From NCBI GenBank assembly GCA_033807775.1, contig CM066317.1:14829370-14893369 (forward strand): a DNA stretch of 64,000 nucleotides, in the 5' to 3' direction. The notes beneath the pieces were generated by a model that was not told the DNA's origin, searched no databases, and saw nothing but the letters and a program-made list of their open reading frames with translations. Origin of the DNA: Saussurea involucrata (taxonomy: Eukaryota; Streptophyta; Magnoliopsida; Asterales; Asteraceae). Made by a program: the position numbers and the translations under genes. Shown here in pieces: positions 23,363 to 35,359 of this stretch; position 1 is the first letter of the stretch; the number at the start of each line of letters is the position of its first letter.

Positions 23363-24597
23363 TGGGTAAGGTTTGGGGTTGCCCAATCGGGCCCACATTA
23401 TGCATGTAGATTTCCTGCACTTCTGAGTACTTAGATCACTTTAGCTAAAATAAAATTTTGAATGATTGAGACCAACCATTGTAGGAAGAATCTTGTGATA
23501 GTGACGTGACCGCTAGGGAAGGACTGGGAAAGGACATGACTAGGGACATTAGTGGAAACCACCCATTAGTGAGATTTGAGCCTAAAAGACGTTTTTCATT
23601 TAGAGGGATTCATACACGAAAATCGTACACTTTTTCGAGTTCCTTGTCGTGAATATAGAATGATCTCGCTATATTATTGCATTGAGTAGCAAAGACAACC
23701 ATCGGGATATTAGGTAAGGGTATAGTAGACCATATCGTGTGGACCTTAAGAGATGATTCCAGGCATTGTGTATTCGTTTAACCCTGTGTTTAGCTATCGT
23801 ACCCTTCTCACCCATTTGTATGTAACCATAGCCCCCTTTGTAGCCATACACGCACCTCTTCATTTCAAACCCAATGTCAAACCCGAGCCGAAAACCTTAG
23901 CCAACCCTATCCGAAAGTGTGTCAATCGGAAGCAGTAATGAACAGCGAGAAATAGAGCGGAAAAGAAATGGTTAAGGCCAGTCATATAAGTAAAATTGGG
24001 TCAGTTTAACCCAAGAAGTTAGAAAAGAGGGCCAATGATGCCCCAATCAAATAAAGAGGACCAATGAAGTCCCAAAAAAAAGTTACTTAGATAGTAGCTA
24101 CACCAGCTAAATAAGAGAGTCAAAGCGACTCCAATAGTGAAAAAGAGGGCCAAGTGATAGAATCGAAACCAGAAAAGTTCTTAACTGCTAATGCCTGACA
24201 CACCGAGGATGTTGATCCTTTACCCTTCGTTTCTTAGCCATAACCCTAGCCCCGTTACAACCCTTGTAAAGACCTGGTTGATCTTTTGGAAAACACGATT
24301 AGCGTATACGACTACCTTGGCTAATATTCCCTGTCTTGCCACTTGATTCCTTTCTGAGATCGAATTTTTGGACATTTGTGCGTCTTTCTTTAGAGTTGTC
24401 ATGAAATGTTCGAGTATTCTTGTACATAACTTCCTATATATGACAACACGTGCGATAACCTAGGTTCGAGCGAAACGAGAGAATTCCGTGAGGTAGGGTC
24501 GAGGCGAAATGTTTTCCCTAGTATGTCAGGACCTAGAACAACCTTAGTGTAATCAGAGCAGTCACGAGTTCAACTCACAATGGAAGGTCATAGATCA
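23363..24597 (+). other. Rest of F 3' region, no gene
   Basis: Closely matches 30704-31890 of G, with G+A-rich direct repeats such as AGAGGGCCAATGA and AGAGGACCAATGAAGTCCC at 24028-24075. Short frames are not conserved between F and G. It stops at 24597 where G continues into its 3' LTR. Confidence 0.75.
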
Positions 24598-26123
24598 TAT
24601 GACTTTACAAAAGAATTTTTATTACTCACACCAACTTGTTTATTCTTTGAAAAACTACTATTTTTGACATTTTGTTTGGATGAATCAGACGTCGTTTGCT
24701 TTACCCGCCATTCTTGTTCTTTCTTCTTCGGATTCACAGAATTATCTGAAAGAACAGAAGATTTAGAGTTAGAATCCTTAGAACTCTGAACTTGAGAATT
24801 CTTTGACATTTTATCCTTCTTTCTTTTCTCTAAAGGTGGATTCTTTGTGTTTGAACACTCACCTTTATAGAAATAACTCGAAGATTTTTCTTTGTTTATA
24901 TAAGAAACAGATGTTATTATAATTGGACTTTCTTGAGATGATTGAAATGAATGACTACCACATTGAACACAATTGAGATTCTTTCTTGCAAGTGATAATA
25001 GATCTGAAACATAAGTCTTTTCACTATTATTGCATTTCATACAAGAATTATTGATTTTAGGTTCAGAAGTAGTATTCAACTCAATCTTCTTAGAAATCCT
25101 TTTCAGATCATCTTTCCTTTTGCTTTCTTCTTTTTCTTCAGAAATAATAAAATCAGTATGGTCCGAAAGTTTCTTTGAGAAATCAAATGCACAAGCTTTT
25201 CCTTTTTCATTTTCTATTGGTTTTGACTTGGTTTCAAAAACTTTCTCGTTTGGTTCATAATCACAATCCGAATCAGAATCGGCGTTGTGAACTTCAAAAT
25301 CTTTGGTGGACTCAGGTGAATCCAATTTTTGAAAGCATTTTCTTTTCTTTCTTTTGCTAATTCCTTTTCTAACTCATCCACCTCTTGAGAAAGCTCAATT
25401 ATTCTCATTTCATGAGAATGTTTCTCATTTTCAAAAATTATTTTCTCAATTTCAAATTATGCTTTTTCAAGATTGAAAGAATCTTCAAAATCAGACATTA
25501 TATTAGGTTTTTCTTCTTTCAAATATTTTTCTAATGTCATCACTTTTTGAGAAAGTTCACAGTTCTGTTCTTTAAGAAAGTTGCTTTCTTCAAGATTGAA
25601 CCAGTTTTTCAAAGCAAATTCTTTTCTTTCGTTTTCTAACACAATCTCTAATTCAGCTTTTGTCTTTAACAAATCAGTCAACTTCTTTTCAAATGAATTG
25701 ATTTGGTTTACAAAGTTGACTTTCTCATTTTCCAAATTGGTATGCTCAGAAAGAAGAATATTCTCAAGATCTACCACTTTCTTTGATAGTTTGAGACATT
25801 TTTTATCAATCTTTTGTTTTCCATCAAAGATGTTCTTTGTGGATTTAGAAAACTTTTTGATCAAAGAATGTTCAATTTTACCTGTTTCCTTTTTCACCTC
25901 GTCATTGAAACTAGAAGATAGTTCCTTAAAACTAATTGAAAAAATAGTTGAAAGGAGATCATTTTCATAATCATATTTGATCCTTTGTTTAGCAAGAGAG
26001 ATTTCCAATTCAACAATTTTTCCTTCAAGAACCAATGTACGAACATATTTCTTTGTTTCAACGACTTGATTGTTGATAATTGGCTTTGTAGCACAAATGT
26101 CAAAATAATTGTTTGGAAGTGGT
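24598..26123 (-). pseudogene. gag: Element B gag, central coiled-coil piece (piece 3)
   Basis: Long Lys/Glu/Leu heptad-rich coiled coil (for example KCLKLSKKVVDLENILLSE), then a Ser/Lys-rich region with a CMKCNN/CVQCGS cysteine cluster. It lies between TSD copies of F (TATGA, 24598-24602) and G (GTGGT, 26119-26123). A stop at 25459-25457 and a frameshift near 25320 break it. Gag identity follows from its place between primer site and protease; I do not see the UBN2 domain that A has. Confidence 0.75.
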
Positions 26124-27396
26124 TGATAACGCCACTTTTTGGCGTTATTTTCAGTTCTCAAACCAATGAGATTGGCTTGTATTCTAGCAAAAAGGCGTGG
26201 ATTTTATGGTTTATCGAGTGATTTATGCAGGTTATCTAAAAGACAGCGTTCATCGAGAAAATAAGCTAAAAAGAGCCCAAAAAGAGCCAAAACGAAGCTC
26301 GAGATCCAAGCCCAAGACCCACGCCCGACCAGGACCCGAACCGCGAACCAGAAACTGATCCAGAAGTCTTCTGGAAAGCGCGCGACTTTCCACGCGACTT
26401 GCAAGTCGTGTGGAAGGTCGCCTAACCCTTTGTTTCGTTTTTAAAGTTAGTTTTTCCGGGTTTTAGGTCAAGATTCAACACACGACGAACGGCATCAGTC
26501 CAGAGGCGATTTTGGGAGATATTTTACATCTTTTGGAGCCACGAGAGAGGGTCAATCGAAGAGGAAGTCACGACGCGACGCGGATTAGAGCCAGGAGAAG
26601 GGAGTTTATTACTACGTCTTTCACATTCACGTTTATCATGTTTACATACAGTTTTTCATCCCCTTTTCTTGAGTTTTTGTCCCCCAACATCATGAACTAA
26701 TCTTTAGATGTTGGGGGTTGGAATGAATTCGATTTAAGTGTACAAACATGTGATTAGTGACTTTTATCAGTTTTTCCTATCTTAATGAAGCATGTGATTT
26801 GGTTGTTAATGCTTTTGTGAGTCTAGCTAGCTTCCAATTGTTTTGTTGTTTTCAATTAAGTTCGAGAGAATTAATTGTTAATTAGAACTAGGAATCGCAT
26901 GCCTAAGGTGAGAAAGGTGATAGAGATATACCGAGTAAGCCTTAGTCCCGTTAAAATCTTGAGCTTAATGTATTTTGAATTCCATAGGTGAGATCGAGAG
27001 ATAGACTTGTGCTTTTCAAGATAAAACCGTAGTTGCTCGAAAGAGAACAACGATGATTTCTAAAAGATTGGGTATTCATTATACGGAATAACTGGTAACT
27101 GTTTTGAGTCAAGTGCTTGTATACGAAGGTCTTAGGATTTCCAACCCTTAACTGTTTTCTCTATCTGAAGTTTCTCAAGTTGTTTACTGTTTGTGTGTTT
27201 GATTTAGTTTCTTTGCAATTCAATTAGTTATAAACCAACCACTCAAATTTCGATAGTTCAGTTAATAGAGTTTATAGTAATTGTGATACTCAGTTCCTAG
27301 TTCCTGTGGATTCGATACTCGTACTTCCGTACGTATTACTTGATTTTGACACCATACACTTGCGGTTAGATTTAGGGGGGTGATACCCGCCTATCA
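26124..27396 (+). repeat. 5' LTR of G (1273 bp)
   Basis: TGATAACGCC to CGCCTATCA. It has the tip hairpin and, at 26388-26415, the 28-base palindrome with one C-to-T mismatch. Confidence 0.95.
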
Positions 27397-27402
27397 AGTT
27401 TT

Positions 27403-27420
27403 TGGCGCCGTTGCCGGGGA
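27403..27420 (+). other. Primer binding site of G (tRNA-Asp)
   Basis: TGGCGCCGTTGCCGGGGA, six bases after the LTR end. Confidence 0.92.
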
Positions 27421-27555
27421 ACTAGTTGCAACTGATAGCACTACCAGCTATAAGCGCTATTACATTGAACAATTTTTTCTGTTACTTTATTTCATCACTT
27501 TTAATTTTTGGATTGCTAATTTTGTTTTCTTTTCATTTCAGGTGCTAATTGGTTT

Positions 27556-29805
27556 ATGCCAAGAAAAACCCGAGGGGAGAAAATCGAACCGATCGATCCG
27601 GAGATTGAAAGAACCGCCCGTCGATTACGCAAAGAAGCAAAAGACAAAAAAGATATCAAGATCGAGATGGACGACGAAGCACCTCCTCGCAACAATCCTC
27701 CGCCTCCTCCTGAGCAACGCCCTATGAAGTCGTTTGCCAATCCGAATGTGGCAGTGGCACGCATAGGCATTCAAGCACCTGCCACTGCAGCAAACTCCTT
27801 TGAGCTCAAACCGAGTACCATCGTGATGGTACAACAAAATCAGTATGGAGGAACACCGACATAAGATCCGCATGCACACCTCCGGGCGTTTGAGAGGATT
27901 TGCAACACATTCAAGATTAATGGGATGGAAGAGGATGCCATCAAGCTGAGGCTGTTCGGCTTTTCACTCAAAGGTAGAGCCGAAACATGGACCGAGAGTA
28001 TCCGACCGGACTCGATCACTACCTGGGCACAACTGAAAGCGGCCTTCCTTCAGAAATTCTTTCCACCGGGAAGAACCGCTCAATTAATGGCTGACATCAC
28101 TCATTTCGCGCAATGGGATTAAGAGACCTTATATGAAGTGTGGGAGAGATACAAGGATATGATCAAGAAGTGCCCTCGCCATGGATTACAAGGGTGGGTC
28201 ATCATCCAAACGTTCTTTGGAGGCCTTCACCCGCAATTCAAGAATGATATTACTGCTGCAGCGGGTGGAGCATTAATGGAGAAATCATATGAAGAAGCTG
28301 TCACCTTGATCGAGAACTTGGCCGAACACAGTTTCTCTACTCCACGATCAGCTGCTAGAAGAGTTGCAAGTATTCAAGAGTCGGATGAGCTGAAAGAAAT
28401 AAAGGCTCAACTAGCCGCGATCACAAGCCATTTGAAAGGGGGTATTCCACAAGAACCCGAGCAAGTCCAGTTCTTACAAAACCAGAACAACCAGGCGAGG
28501 AACGACCCATTCTCGAATACCTACAATGAGGGGTGGAAGAAGCACCCGAACTTCTCATGGAGTCAACCCGGTCAACATCCAGGTAATTCTTCTAACTTTT
28601 CCAATTCGTCTAATGCTAACAATGTTTACCGTCCTCCAGGTTATAACCAAAGGAATCTCAATGAGGGACCATCTATGGAGAAGAAACCAGGGCTGGAAGA
28701 CATGATGATGAAGTTCATGACCAAGATGGACAGCACGGTTGGAGAGTTAGCGAGCACGGTTAGCACATTCAAGGCGGCAACTGATCAGAACACCGCATCG
28801 ATCAAGATCCTCGAAAGGCAAGTGGGGCAGATTTCAGAAGCCCTACAAAACTGACCTCCCGGAACATTCCCGAGTATGACCGAAAAGAAACACCGGGAAG
28901 AATGTAATGCCATTTATCTGAGAAGTGGCAAGGAGCTGAATGGAGATCTTACAAGAGAGCCGTCATCAAAGGAAGTCGAGCCCGAAAGGCAAGATGTGGA
29001 GATTGTAGATGTGGATGAGTTGGAGGCTGATGAAGAGGCGGTGATTGAAGAGAGCTCAAAGAGTGAAGGGAAGAAGAAAGAGAAATCCACCACGGCAAAG
29101 CAAACACCGGTCAAGCCGGTAGTCCCGAAAGTGCCATATCCAAATAGGCTTAAAGCCCAAAGGGAGGATCTAAATTTTTCTAAATTTCTTGAAGTTTTTA
29201 AGAAATTACATATTAACATCCCTTTTGCAGATGCATTGGCACAAATGCCCTCATACATGAAGTTCATGAAAGAGATCTTATCCAAGAAGAGGGCGATCGA
29301 TCACCAGTCCACCGTTGCACTTACTGAAGAGTGTATCGCGATCATCCAAAACAAGCTTCCCCCGAAGCTCAAAGATCCAGGGAGTTTTTCAATCCCTATT
29401 CAAATTGGGAAGTTTTCTTTTGATAAGGTATTATGTGATTTAGGAGCTAGTATTAATTTAATGCCTTTATCGGTTTTCAGGAAACTGGGATTGGGAGAAG
29501 TGCAGCCGACGTACATGACGCTCAAGCTCGCAGATAGATCGATCGTATACCCGTATGGAGTGATACAAGATGTGCTCATCAAGGTTGGAAATTTCTATTT
29601 CCCGGTGGACTTCGTGGTGCTGGACGTTGATGAAGATGTAGAGGTCCCGCTCATTTTGGGGAGATCATTCCTGGCCACGAGTAGAGCATTGATAGATATG
29701 GAAGAAGGAGAGATGACCTTAAGAGTTGGCGGCGAGAAGGTAATATTCAAGATGTTCGAAAGTGGAAGAGGTCAGAATGAAGAGGTACCCGAAGATGGTA
29801 AATGA
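27556..29805 (+). pseudogene. gag-pro: Element G gag-protease with three in-frame stops
   Basis: Starts at ATG 27556 (MPRKTRGEKIEP), as in C. The Retrotrans_gag region is at about 27910-28220, the Athila run NTYNEGWKKHPNFSWSQ near 28520, then an acidic linker and protease with DLGASINLMPLSVFRKLGLGE near 29440. It stays in one frame from start to TGA 29803-29805. TAA at 27862-27864, TAA at 28120-28122 and TGA at 28852-28854 interrupt it; the corresponding codons of C are Glu and Gln at the first two, and F reads Arg at the third. A product might cooperate with pol supplied by an autonomous relative such as C (inference). Confidence 0.9.
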
Positions 29806-30721
29806 GAACCAGATATGGAAGAATCCGCGAAGAACCACAAGTGTGGGCGATTCGATTCCGCGGATACCGAGCCAAGTTGAGATCCACATAGTCGTGCCAC
29901 GACTTTAACCAAGGCGCTGGGTGGGAGGCAACCCACCGAGGTTAGTTTTCTTTTTTTTTAATTTCCAGTCTTTGAGTGTGTTCTTAGTTACGAAAAACAA
30001 TAAGAATCAAAAAACGAAAAAATCAAAAAAATAGCTGAAACAGGGACTTACGCGGCTTGTGCCGCGACTTACAAACCGCGCGGAAAACCGCGGGGGTCTC
30101 TGAATGGTTTTCCAAACAGAGACTTACGCGACTTGCGCCGCGATTTCCAAACCGCGCGGCTCCCTTGTTTTTGTTTTCGTGTTGTGTTTTCTTTTCCTGC
30201 TTTGTGTGTTTCGTTATTTTGCTTTCTGTCGCTTTTTGTTTTGTTTTCCTTGTGTCTACCCTCTCTCGCTCCATTGTCTCCGATGTCTCTCAATCGTGGC
30301 GCTCCAATCTTACAAGAGTAATCTCCTCCGTCCGGGCAAACAGGTACGCTCTAAACTTCGTATGTAACGAGTGTGTATGATGTTTGGTTTCTCAGTAGCT
30401 AAACGAGATGCAACAAACCTAAGTTTCACTTAGGTTTGGGGTGCCTCAATTTTTAACATCTACACACTCATTATTTTAATCCTGTGCAAACCTCGGTTTC
30501 ACCGAGGTTTGGGGTTGGTTTTGTTTTGACAAACCTAGGCCGCGGCCTAGGTTTGGGGTGCCCCTTATTGAAAATATTTAGACTAGCTCTTTGAGGTTTG
30601 TGCTTTAATGTTATGTCTTGCCTGTCTGATACCTGTAATAACCGCACAACGATACTTGTCTTAGTATCGCCTACGCCGACACTTGCACATTGGGGACAAT
30701 GTGTTGGTAAGGTTTGGGGTT
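29806..30721 (+). other. G 3' non-coding region with conserved hairpin cassette
   Basis: Inverted repeats: 29891-29903; 29920-29937; 30415-30437; 30488-30510 (AAACCTCGGT/ACCGAGGTTT, perfect); 30531-30554 (24-base perfect palindrome); 30650-30669 (CGATACT/AGTATCG); 30686-30703 (CACATTG/CAATGTG). GGTTTGGGGT follows hairpins three to five and occurs again at 30711. Same order as F. Confidence 0.82.
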
Positions 30722-32086
30722 GCCAAATCGGGCCCACGTTATGCACGTAGATTTCCCGCACCTCTGCAGACTTAGATCACAATAGCTAATTTTTTTTTGT
30801 TTTGAATGATTGAGACCGACTATTGTGGGGAGAATCTCGTGATAGTGACGTGACCATTAGGGAAGGACCGGGGAAGGACATGACTAGGGACATTAGTGGA
30901 GACCACCCATTAGTGAGATTTGAGCCTAAAAGACGTTATTCATTTCGAGGGATTCATACACTTGATTCATATACATTTTTTTTTCGAGTTCCTTGTCGTG
31001 AATATAGAGTGATCTCGCTATATTATTGCATTGAGTAGCAAAGACAACCATCGGGATATTGGGTAAGGGTATAGTAGACCAAATCGTGTGGACTTTAAGA
31101 TGTGATTCCAGGCAATGTGTGTTGTTTTAACCTGTTTTTAGCTATCGTACCTTCTTACCCATTTGTGTGTACCTAAAACCCCTTTTGAAGCCAAACACTC
31201 ACCTTGTTCATTTCAAAACCCACCTTTAAACCCAAGCCAAAAGCCTTAGCTAACCCTTATCCGAAAGTGTGTCAATCAGAAGCGGTACAGGCCAGTTATA
31301 ATAATAGATAGAAAAGAGGGCCAATGCAGCCCCAATTTGAACAAAGAGGACCAATGAAGTCCCAAGTAAAAAAAATATAAAATAAAATAAAATAATACAG
31401 TTATTTAGATAGCTTTACAACAGCTCAATAAGAGAGTCAAAACGACTCCAGTAGTGATAAAGAGGGCCAAAAGATAGAATGTGAAGAAGTTTAGAATTGC
31501 TAAAGTTTGACACACGAAGGATCTTTGTTCTCTTTTACCCTTCGTTTCTTAGCCATAACCCTAGCCCCGTTACAACCCGTGTAAAGACCTGGATGATCTT
31601 CTAGAAAACGTGATTACGGTATACGACCACCTTTACTGATATTCCCTGTCTTGCTACTTGATTCCATTATGAGATCAATTTTTGGACATTTGTGTGTCTT
31701 TCTTTAGAGTTGTCATGAAATTTTCGAGTATTCTTGTACATAACTTCCTATACTTGACAACATGTGCGATAACCTAGGTTCGAGCGAAATGAGAGAATCC
31801 CGTGAGGTAGGGTCGAGGCGAAATGTTTTCCCTAGTATGTCTGGACCTAGAACAACCTTAGTGAAATCGGAGCAGTCACGAGTTCAACTTACAATGGAAG
31901 GCCATAGATTAATCAGAATAAGGATGAGGCGAGAGTGAGATAAGCATCCACGGGTATAGGAGATCACCAGTGCATCACATGGTACCGATTGGGAGTTATG
32001 CAGTTATTATATTTCACTGATATGTGCTTTTACTCTATTTTATCGCTAATTTGCTTGGAGACAAGCAACGCTCGGTTTGGGGTTGT
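30722..32086 (+). other. Rest of G 3' region and polypurine tract, no gene
   Basis: Non-coding, matches F up to about 31890. It ends with GGTTTGGGGTTG at 32074-32085, directly before the 3' LTR, the likely plus-strand primer. Confidence 0.78.
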
Positions 32087-33013
32087 TGATAACGCCACTT
32101 TTTGGCGTTATTTTCAGTTCTCAAACCAATGAGATTGGCTTGTATTCTAGCAAAAAGGCGTGGATTTTATGGTTTATCGAGTGATTTATGAAGGTTATCT
32201 AAAAGACAGCGTTCATCGAGAAAAGAAGCTAAAAAGAGCCCAAAAAAGCCAAAACGAAGCCCAACGGAATCCCGAGATCCAAGCCCAAGACCCGCACCCG
32301 ACCAGGACCCGAACCGCGAACCAGAAACCAATCCAGAAGTCTTCTGGAAAGCGCACGACTTTCCACGCGACTTGCAAGTCGCGTGGAAGGTCGCCTAACC
32401 CTCTGTTTCGTTTTTAAAGTTAGTTTTTCTGGGTTTTAGGTCAGGATTCAACACACGACGAACGGCAGCAGTCCAGAGGCGATTTTGGGAGATATTTTAC
32501 ATCTTTTTGAGCCACGAGAGAGGGTCAATCGAAGAGGAAGTCACGACGCGAGTAAGCCTTAGTCCCATTAAAATCTTGAGCTTAATGTATTTTGAATTCC
32601 ATAGGTGAGATCGAGAGATAGACTTGTGCTTTTCAAGATAAAACCGTAGTTGCTCGAAAGAGAACAACGGTGATTTTTACAAGATTGGGTATTCATTATA
32701 CAGAATAACTGGTAACTGTTTTGAGTCAAGTGCTTGTATACGAAGGTCTTAGGATTTCCAACCCTTAACTGTTTTCTCTATCTGAAGTTTCTCAAGTTGT
32801 TTACTGTTTGTGTGTTTGATTTAGTTTCTTTGCAATTCAATTAGTTATAAACCAACCACTCAAATTTCGATAGTTCAGTTAATAGAGTTTATAGTAATTG
32901 TGATACTCAGTTCCTAGTTCATGTGGATTCGATACTCGTACTTCCGTACGTATTACTTGATTTCGACACCGTACACTTGCGGTTAGATTTAGGGGGGTGA
33001 TACCTGCCTATCA
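32087..33013 (+). repeat. 3' LTR of G (927 bp, internally deleted)
   Basis: TGATAACGCC to TGCCTATCA. Compared with the 5' LTR it jumps from CACGACGCGA to GTAAGCCTTA near 32551, losing about 346 bp. The 28-base palindrome is perfect here (32361-32388). Confidence 0.93.
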
Positions 33014-33157
33014 GTGGTTTATCTAGATTGTTGAGAATCTTCAACGTCTCATTAGTATAGCAAAATGGAAGTTGGATATGAGTTGTTAAAGCTCTTTTTC
33101 TTTGTTCTTCTCTTTGTGTTTCCTTTTCATCAGTCCAAAAAATTTCATAATCGGGCC
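33014..33157 (-). pseudogene. gag: Element B gag, small piece between G and E (piece 2)
   Basis: A 144-base island, GTGGT (G TSD) on the left and GGGCC (E TSD) on the right. On the minus strand it is open throughout, rich in Lys/Glu/Arg. It joins in frame to piece 1 and piece 3 once E and G and one copy of each TSD are removed. Confidence 0.85.
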
Positions 33158-34280
33158 TGTTGGGACACTTAGATTTGAAGATGACCTCAGTCTCTCAATT
33201 TCACAGTTCATACTTAGAATAATTTTTAGGTTCAAGCAATTTAATTGTATAAAAATGTTCGATGAAGTCGAAGATCAACTGAAGAAACAAAGTAGAAGTA
33301 TATCTTCAAAGCGGATTGAAGATAGACTTCTCAACCAAAGATTAAGCTGCTACTTGAAGACTTCCTAAAGTCTTACCCAGTTCACTTGAAGTTTTTGAAG
33401 ACATGTTGCAAGATGAAATGTTAGGCAAGATATTTGAAGACATGTTGAAAGATGAAATGTTAGGCAAGATATTTGAAGACATGTTACAAGATGAAATGTT
33501 AGGCAAGATCTTTGAAGAAGATAACATGTTAGGCAAAATCTTGAAGACATGTTAGGCATATCTTCGGCAAGATCTTTGAAGAAGATAACATGTTAGGCAA
33601 AATCCTTGAAGACATGTTAGGCATATCTTCGGCAAGATCTTTGAAGAAGATAACATGTTAGGCAAAATCCTTAAAGACATGTTAGGCATATCTTCGGCAA
33701 AGAAATTTCAGCAGGTATATTCACTTTATCTGCAGAATATATTCAGGATATCTTGCATCGATAGAGACATCATCCGAAGATCAGAAAAAGGTTCTTTGGA
33801 TTTCTTATCTCTTTCAAGAAACTTCAGCTTCAACAAACAGGTCAACGCTTGAAGACAAAAGTAAAAAGACAAAATTACTTTTCAGAAGACCTGCTTCCTA
33901 TCTGCCTTCCAAGCTCTCTTTGACAAGTGTCCATTGCATTTAATGCATAAGGCACTATAAAAGGAGATCATCTTCAACCTTGCAACTCACCAGTTTACAA
34001 ACACTCTCAAGCTTTCAAGTGCTGGCGCATTACTCTCTCTCAGAAGTTCATTTGTTTTCTAAGTGTTTTACAACTGTTCTTATTCTCTGTGTGACTTTGT
34101 GTTAGATTGTTTAAGCAGATTTTATCTATTTTGTTCCGCAACAATCTTTAAGTTTTCTATGTGTAATTCTTGATTTTAAATCAATAAAGAATTAAATTAA
34201 GTGAAAAAATTTGTGTATTGTATTCAACCCCCATTCTACAATACTTGTTTACCATTGCTAATCCATAGCTGGGACCAACA
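33158..34280 (+). repeat. 5' LTR of E (1123 bp)
   Basis: Contains a tandem array at about 33398-33710 (three 39-base units, then three 64-base units built on ATGTTAGGCA and ATCTTCGGCA), the near-palindrome TGCATTTAATGCA at 33935-33947 and TATAAAAGG at 33956-33964. Confidence 0.95.
33935..33964 (+). promoter_or_regulatory. Core promoter of the E LTR
   Basis: TGCATTTAATGCA followed eight bases on by TATAAAAGG. The same pair occurs in the LTR of A. The 3' LTR has one change in the palindrome (TGCATTTGATGCA) and the same TATA box at 40236. Confidence 0.6.
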
Positions 34281-34282
34281 AG

Positions 34283-34294
34283 TGGTATCATAGC
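34283..34294 (+). other. Primer binding site of E (tRNA-Met, one mismatch)
   Basis: TGGTATCATAGC, two bases after the LTR; differs from the consensus at one base. Confidence 0.85.
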
Positions 34295-34347
34295 AGGTCA
34301 GCTTAATCTAATAAGCTTGATCTGATCTGTAATGGTTTCATCTTCTT

Positions 34348-35359
34348 TGGTAAGATTGACAACACTCTTTTCATCAAACAAAGCCCAGGTAATCTTATTC
34401 TTGTTCAAAAATATGTGGATGACATCATTTTTGGTGCCACCGATGAATCATTGAGTGATGAGTTTGCCTCTCTCATGATGAGTCAATATGAGATGAGCAT
34501 GATGGGGGAGCTCACATTTTTCTTGGGTCTCCAAGTAAAACAATCTTCTGAAGGTATCTTTATAAACCAAAGCAAATAAATTCGTGATCTTTTGAAAAAG
34601 TTTAAATTTGATACCTGCTCTCCCATGAAAACTCCTATGGCACCACCTCTAAAACTTGATACTGATCTTGCTAGTGTATCTGTTGATGTCACCAAGTTTA
34701 GAGGAATGATTGGGTCACTTCTTTATCTTACTGCTAGTAGACCTGATATTATGTTTGCTACTTGCCTGTGTGCGCGTTACCAAGCCAATCCTAAGGAATC
34801 TCACTTGGCTGCGGTTAAACGCATCTTTCGGTATCTGAAAGGTACCATGAATCTGGGTCTTTGGTATCCCAAAGACTCAGGTTTTGATCTAATGGGTTAT
34901 TCAGATTCTGACTTTGCAGGATCAAAGGTTGATAGAAAGAGCACTACTGGAAGCTGCCAACTCCTTGGTGGTAAACTTGTCAGTTGGTCTAGCAAGAAGC
35001 AGCACTCAGTCTCCACCTCCACGGATGAAGCTGAATATGTTGCGGCTGGTAGCTGTTGTGCTCAAATACTGTGGATGAAGAATCAACTGAGGGACTACAA
35101 TCAGATCTATTCTCAAGTCCCAATCCTGTGTGACAACTCCCGTGCAATTGCCATTGCAAACAATCCGGTGCTTCACTCCAGATCCAAGCACATTGATATT
35201 CGGTATCACTTCATAAGAGATCACATCTCCAAAGGTGATATTGAACTGCATTTCATCCCCACCGATCTTCAACTGGCGGATCTCTTCACAAAGCCTCTAC
35301 AAGAAGCTCGGTTCAAGTTTCTCTTAGGCGAACTTGGTATGTTAAATTTAGATGTATAG
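34348..35359 (+). pseudogene. pol: Element E reverse transcriptase (C-terminal half) and RNase H remnant
   Basis: Begins abruptly within RT, just before the YVDD box (about 34412), with no upstream pol. It continues through MMGELTFFLGLQVKQ, RPDIMFATCLCARYQANP and RNase H (DFAGSKVDRKSTTGS, ADLFTKPL), ending LGMLNLDV at 35359. A one-base shift near 34377 and TAA at 34577-34579 interrupt the frame. The upstream edge is a deletion junction with the leader. Confidence 0.92.

Larger units (their letters stand above)
19589..24597 (+). mobile_element. Element F: non-autonomous Athila-like gypsy element without 3' LTR
   Basis: TSD TATGA at 19584-19588 and 24598-24602. Order: 5' LTR, tRNA-Asp primer site, gag-protease frame, then 2 kb of non-coding DNA with hairpins, ending GATCA. 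No RT, RNase H or integrase. The 3' LTR is absent except perhaps its terminal ATCA, although the TSD is intact, so the LTR was lost after insertion. It lies in the gag of B. Confidence 0.92.
26124..33013 (+). mobile_element. Element G: non-autonomous Athila-like gypsy element with both LTRs
   Basis: TSD GTGGT at 26119-26123 and 33014-33018. Complete 5' LTR, tRNA-Asp primer site, gag-protease, 2.3 kb non-coding tail, and a 3' LTR shortened by about 346 bp. No RT, RNase H or integrase, as in F. It lies in the gag of B, 144 bases from E. Confidence 0.95.

Noticed and set aside
24588..26161. Host coiled-coil protein gene
   Set aside because: Its two ends join in frame to copia gag pieces once F and G are removed; belongs to B.
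33398..33710. Possible CRISPR-like array in the E LTR
   Set aside because: Units are contiguous with no unique spacers, lie inside an LTR and occur again in the partner LTR; tandem repeat.
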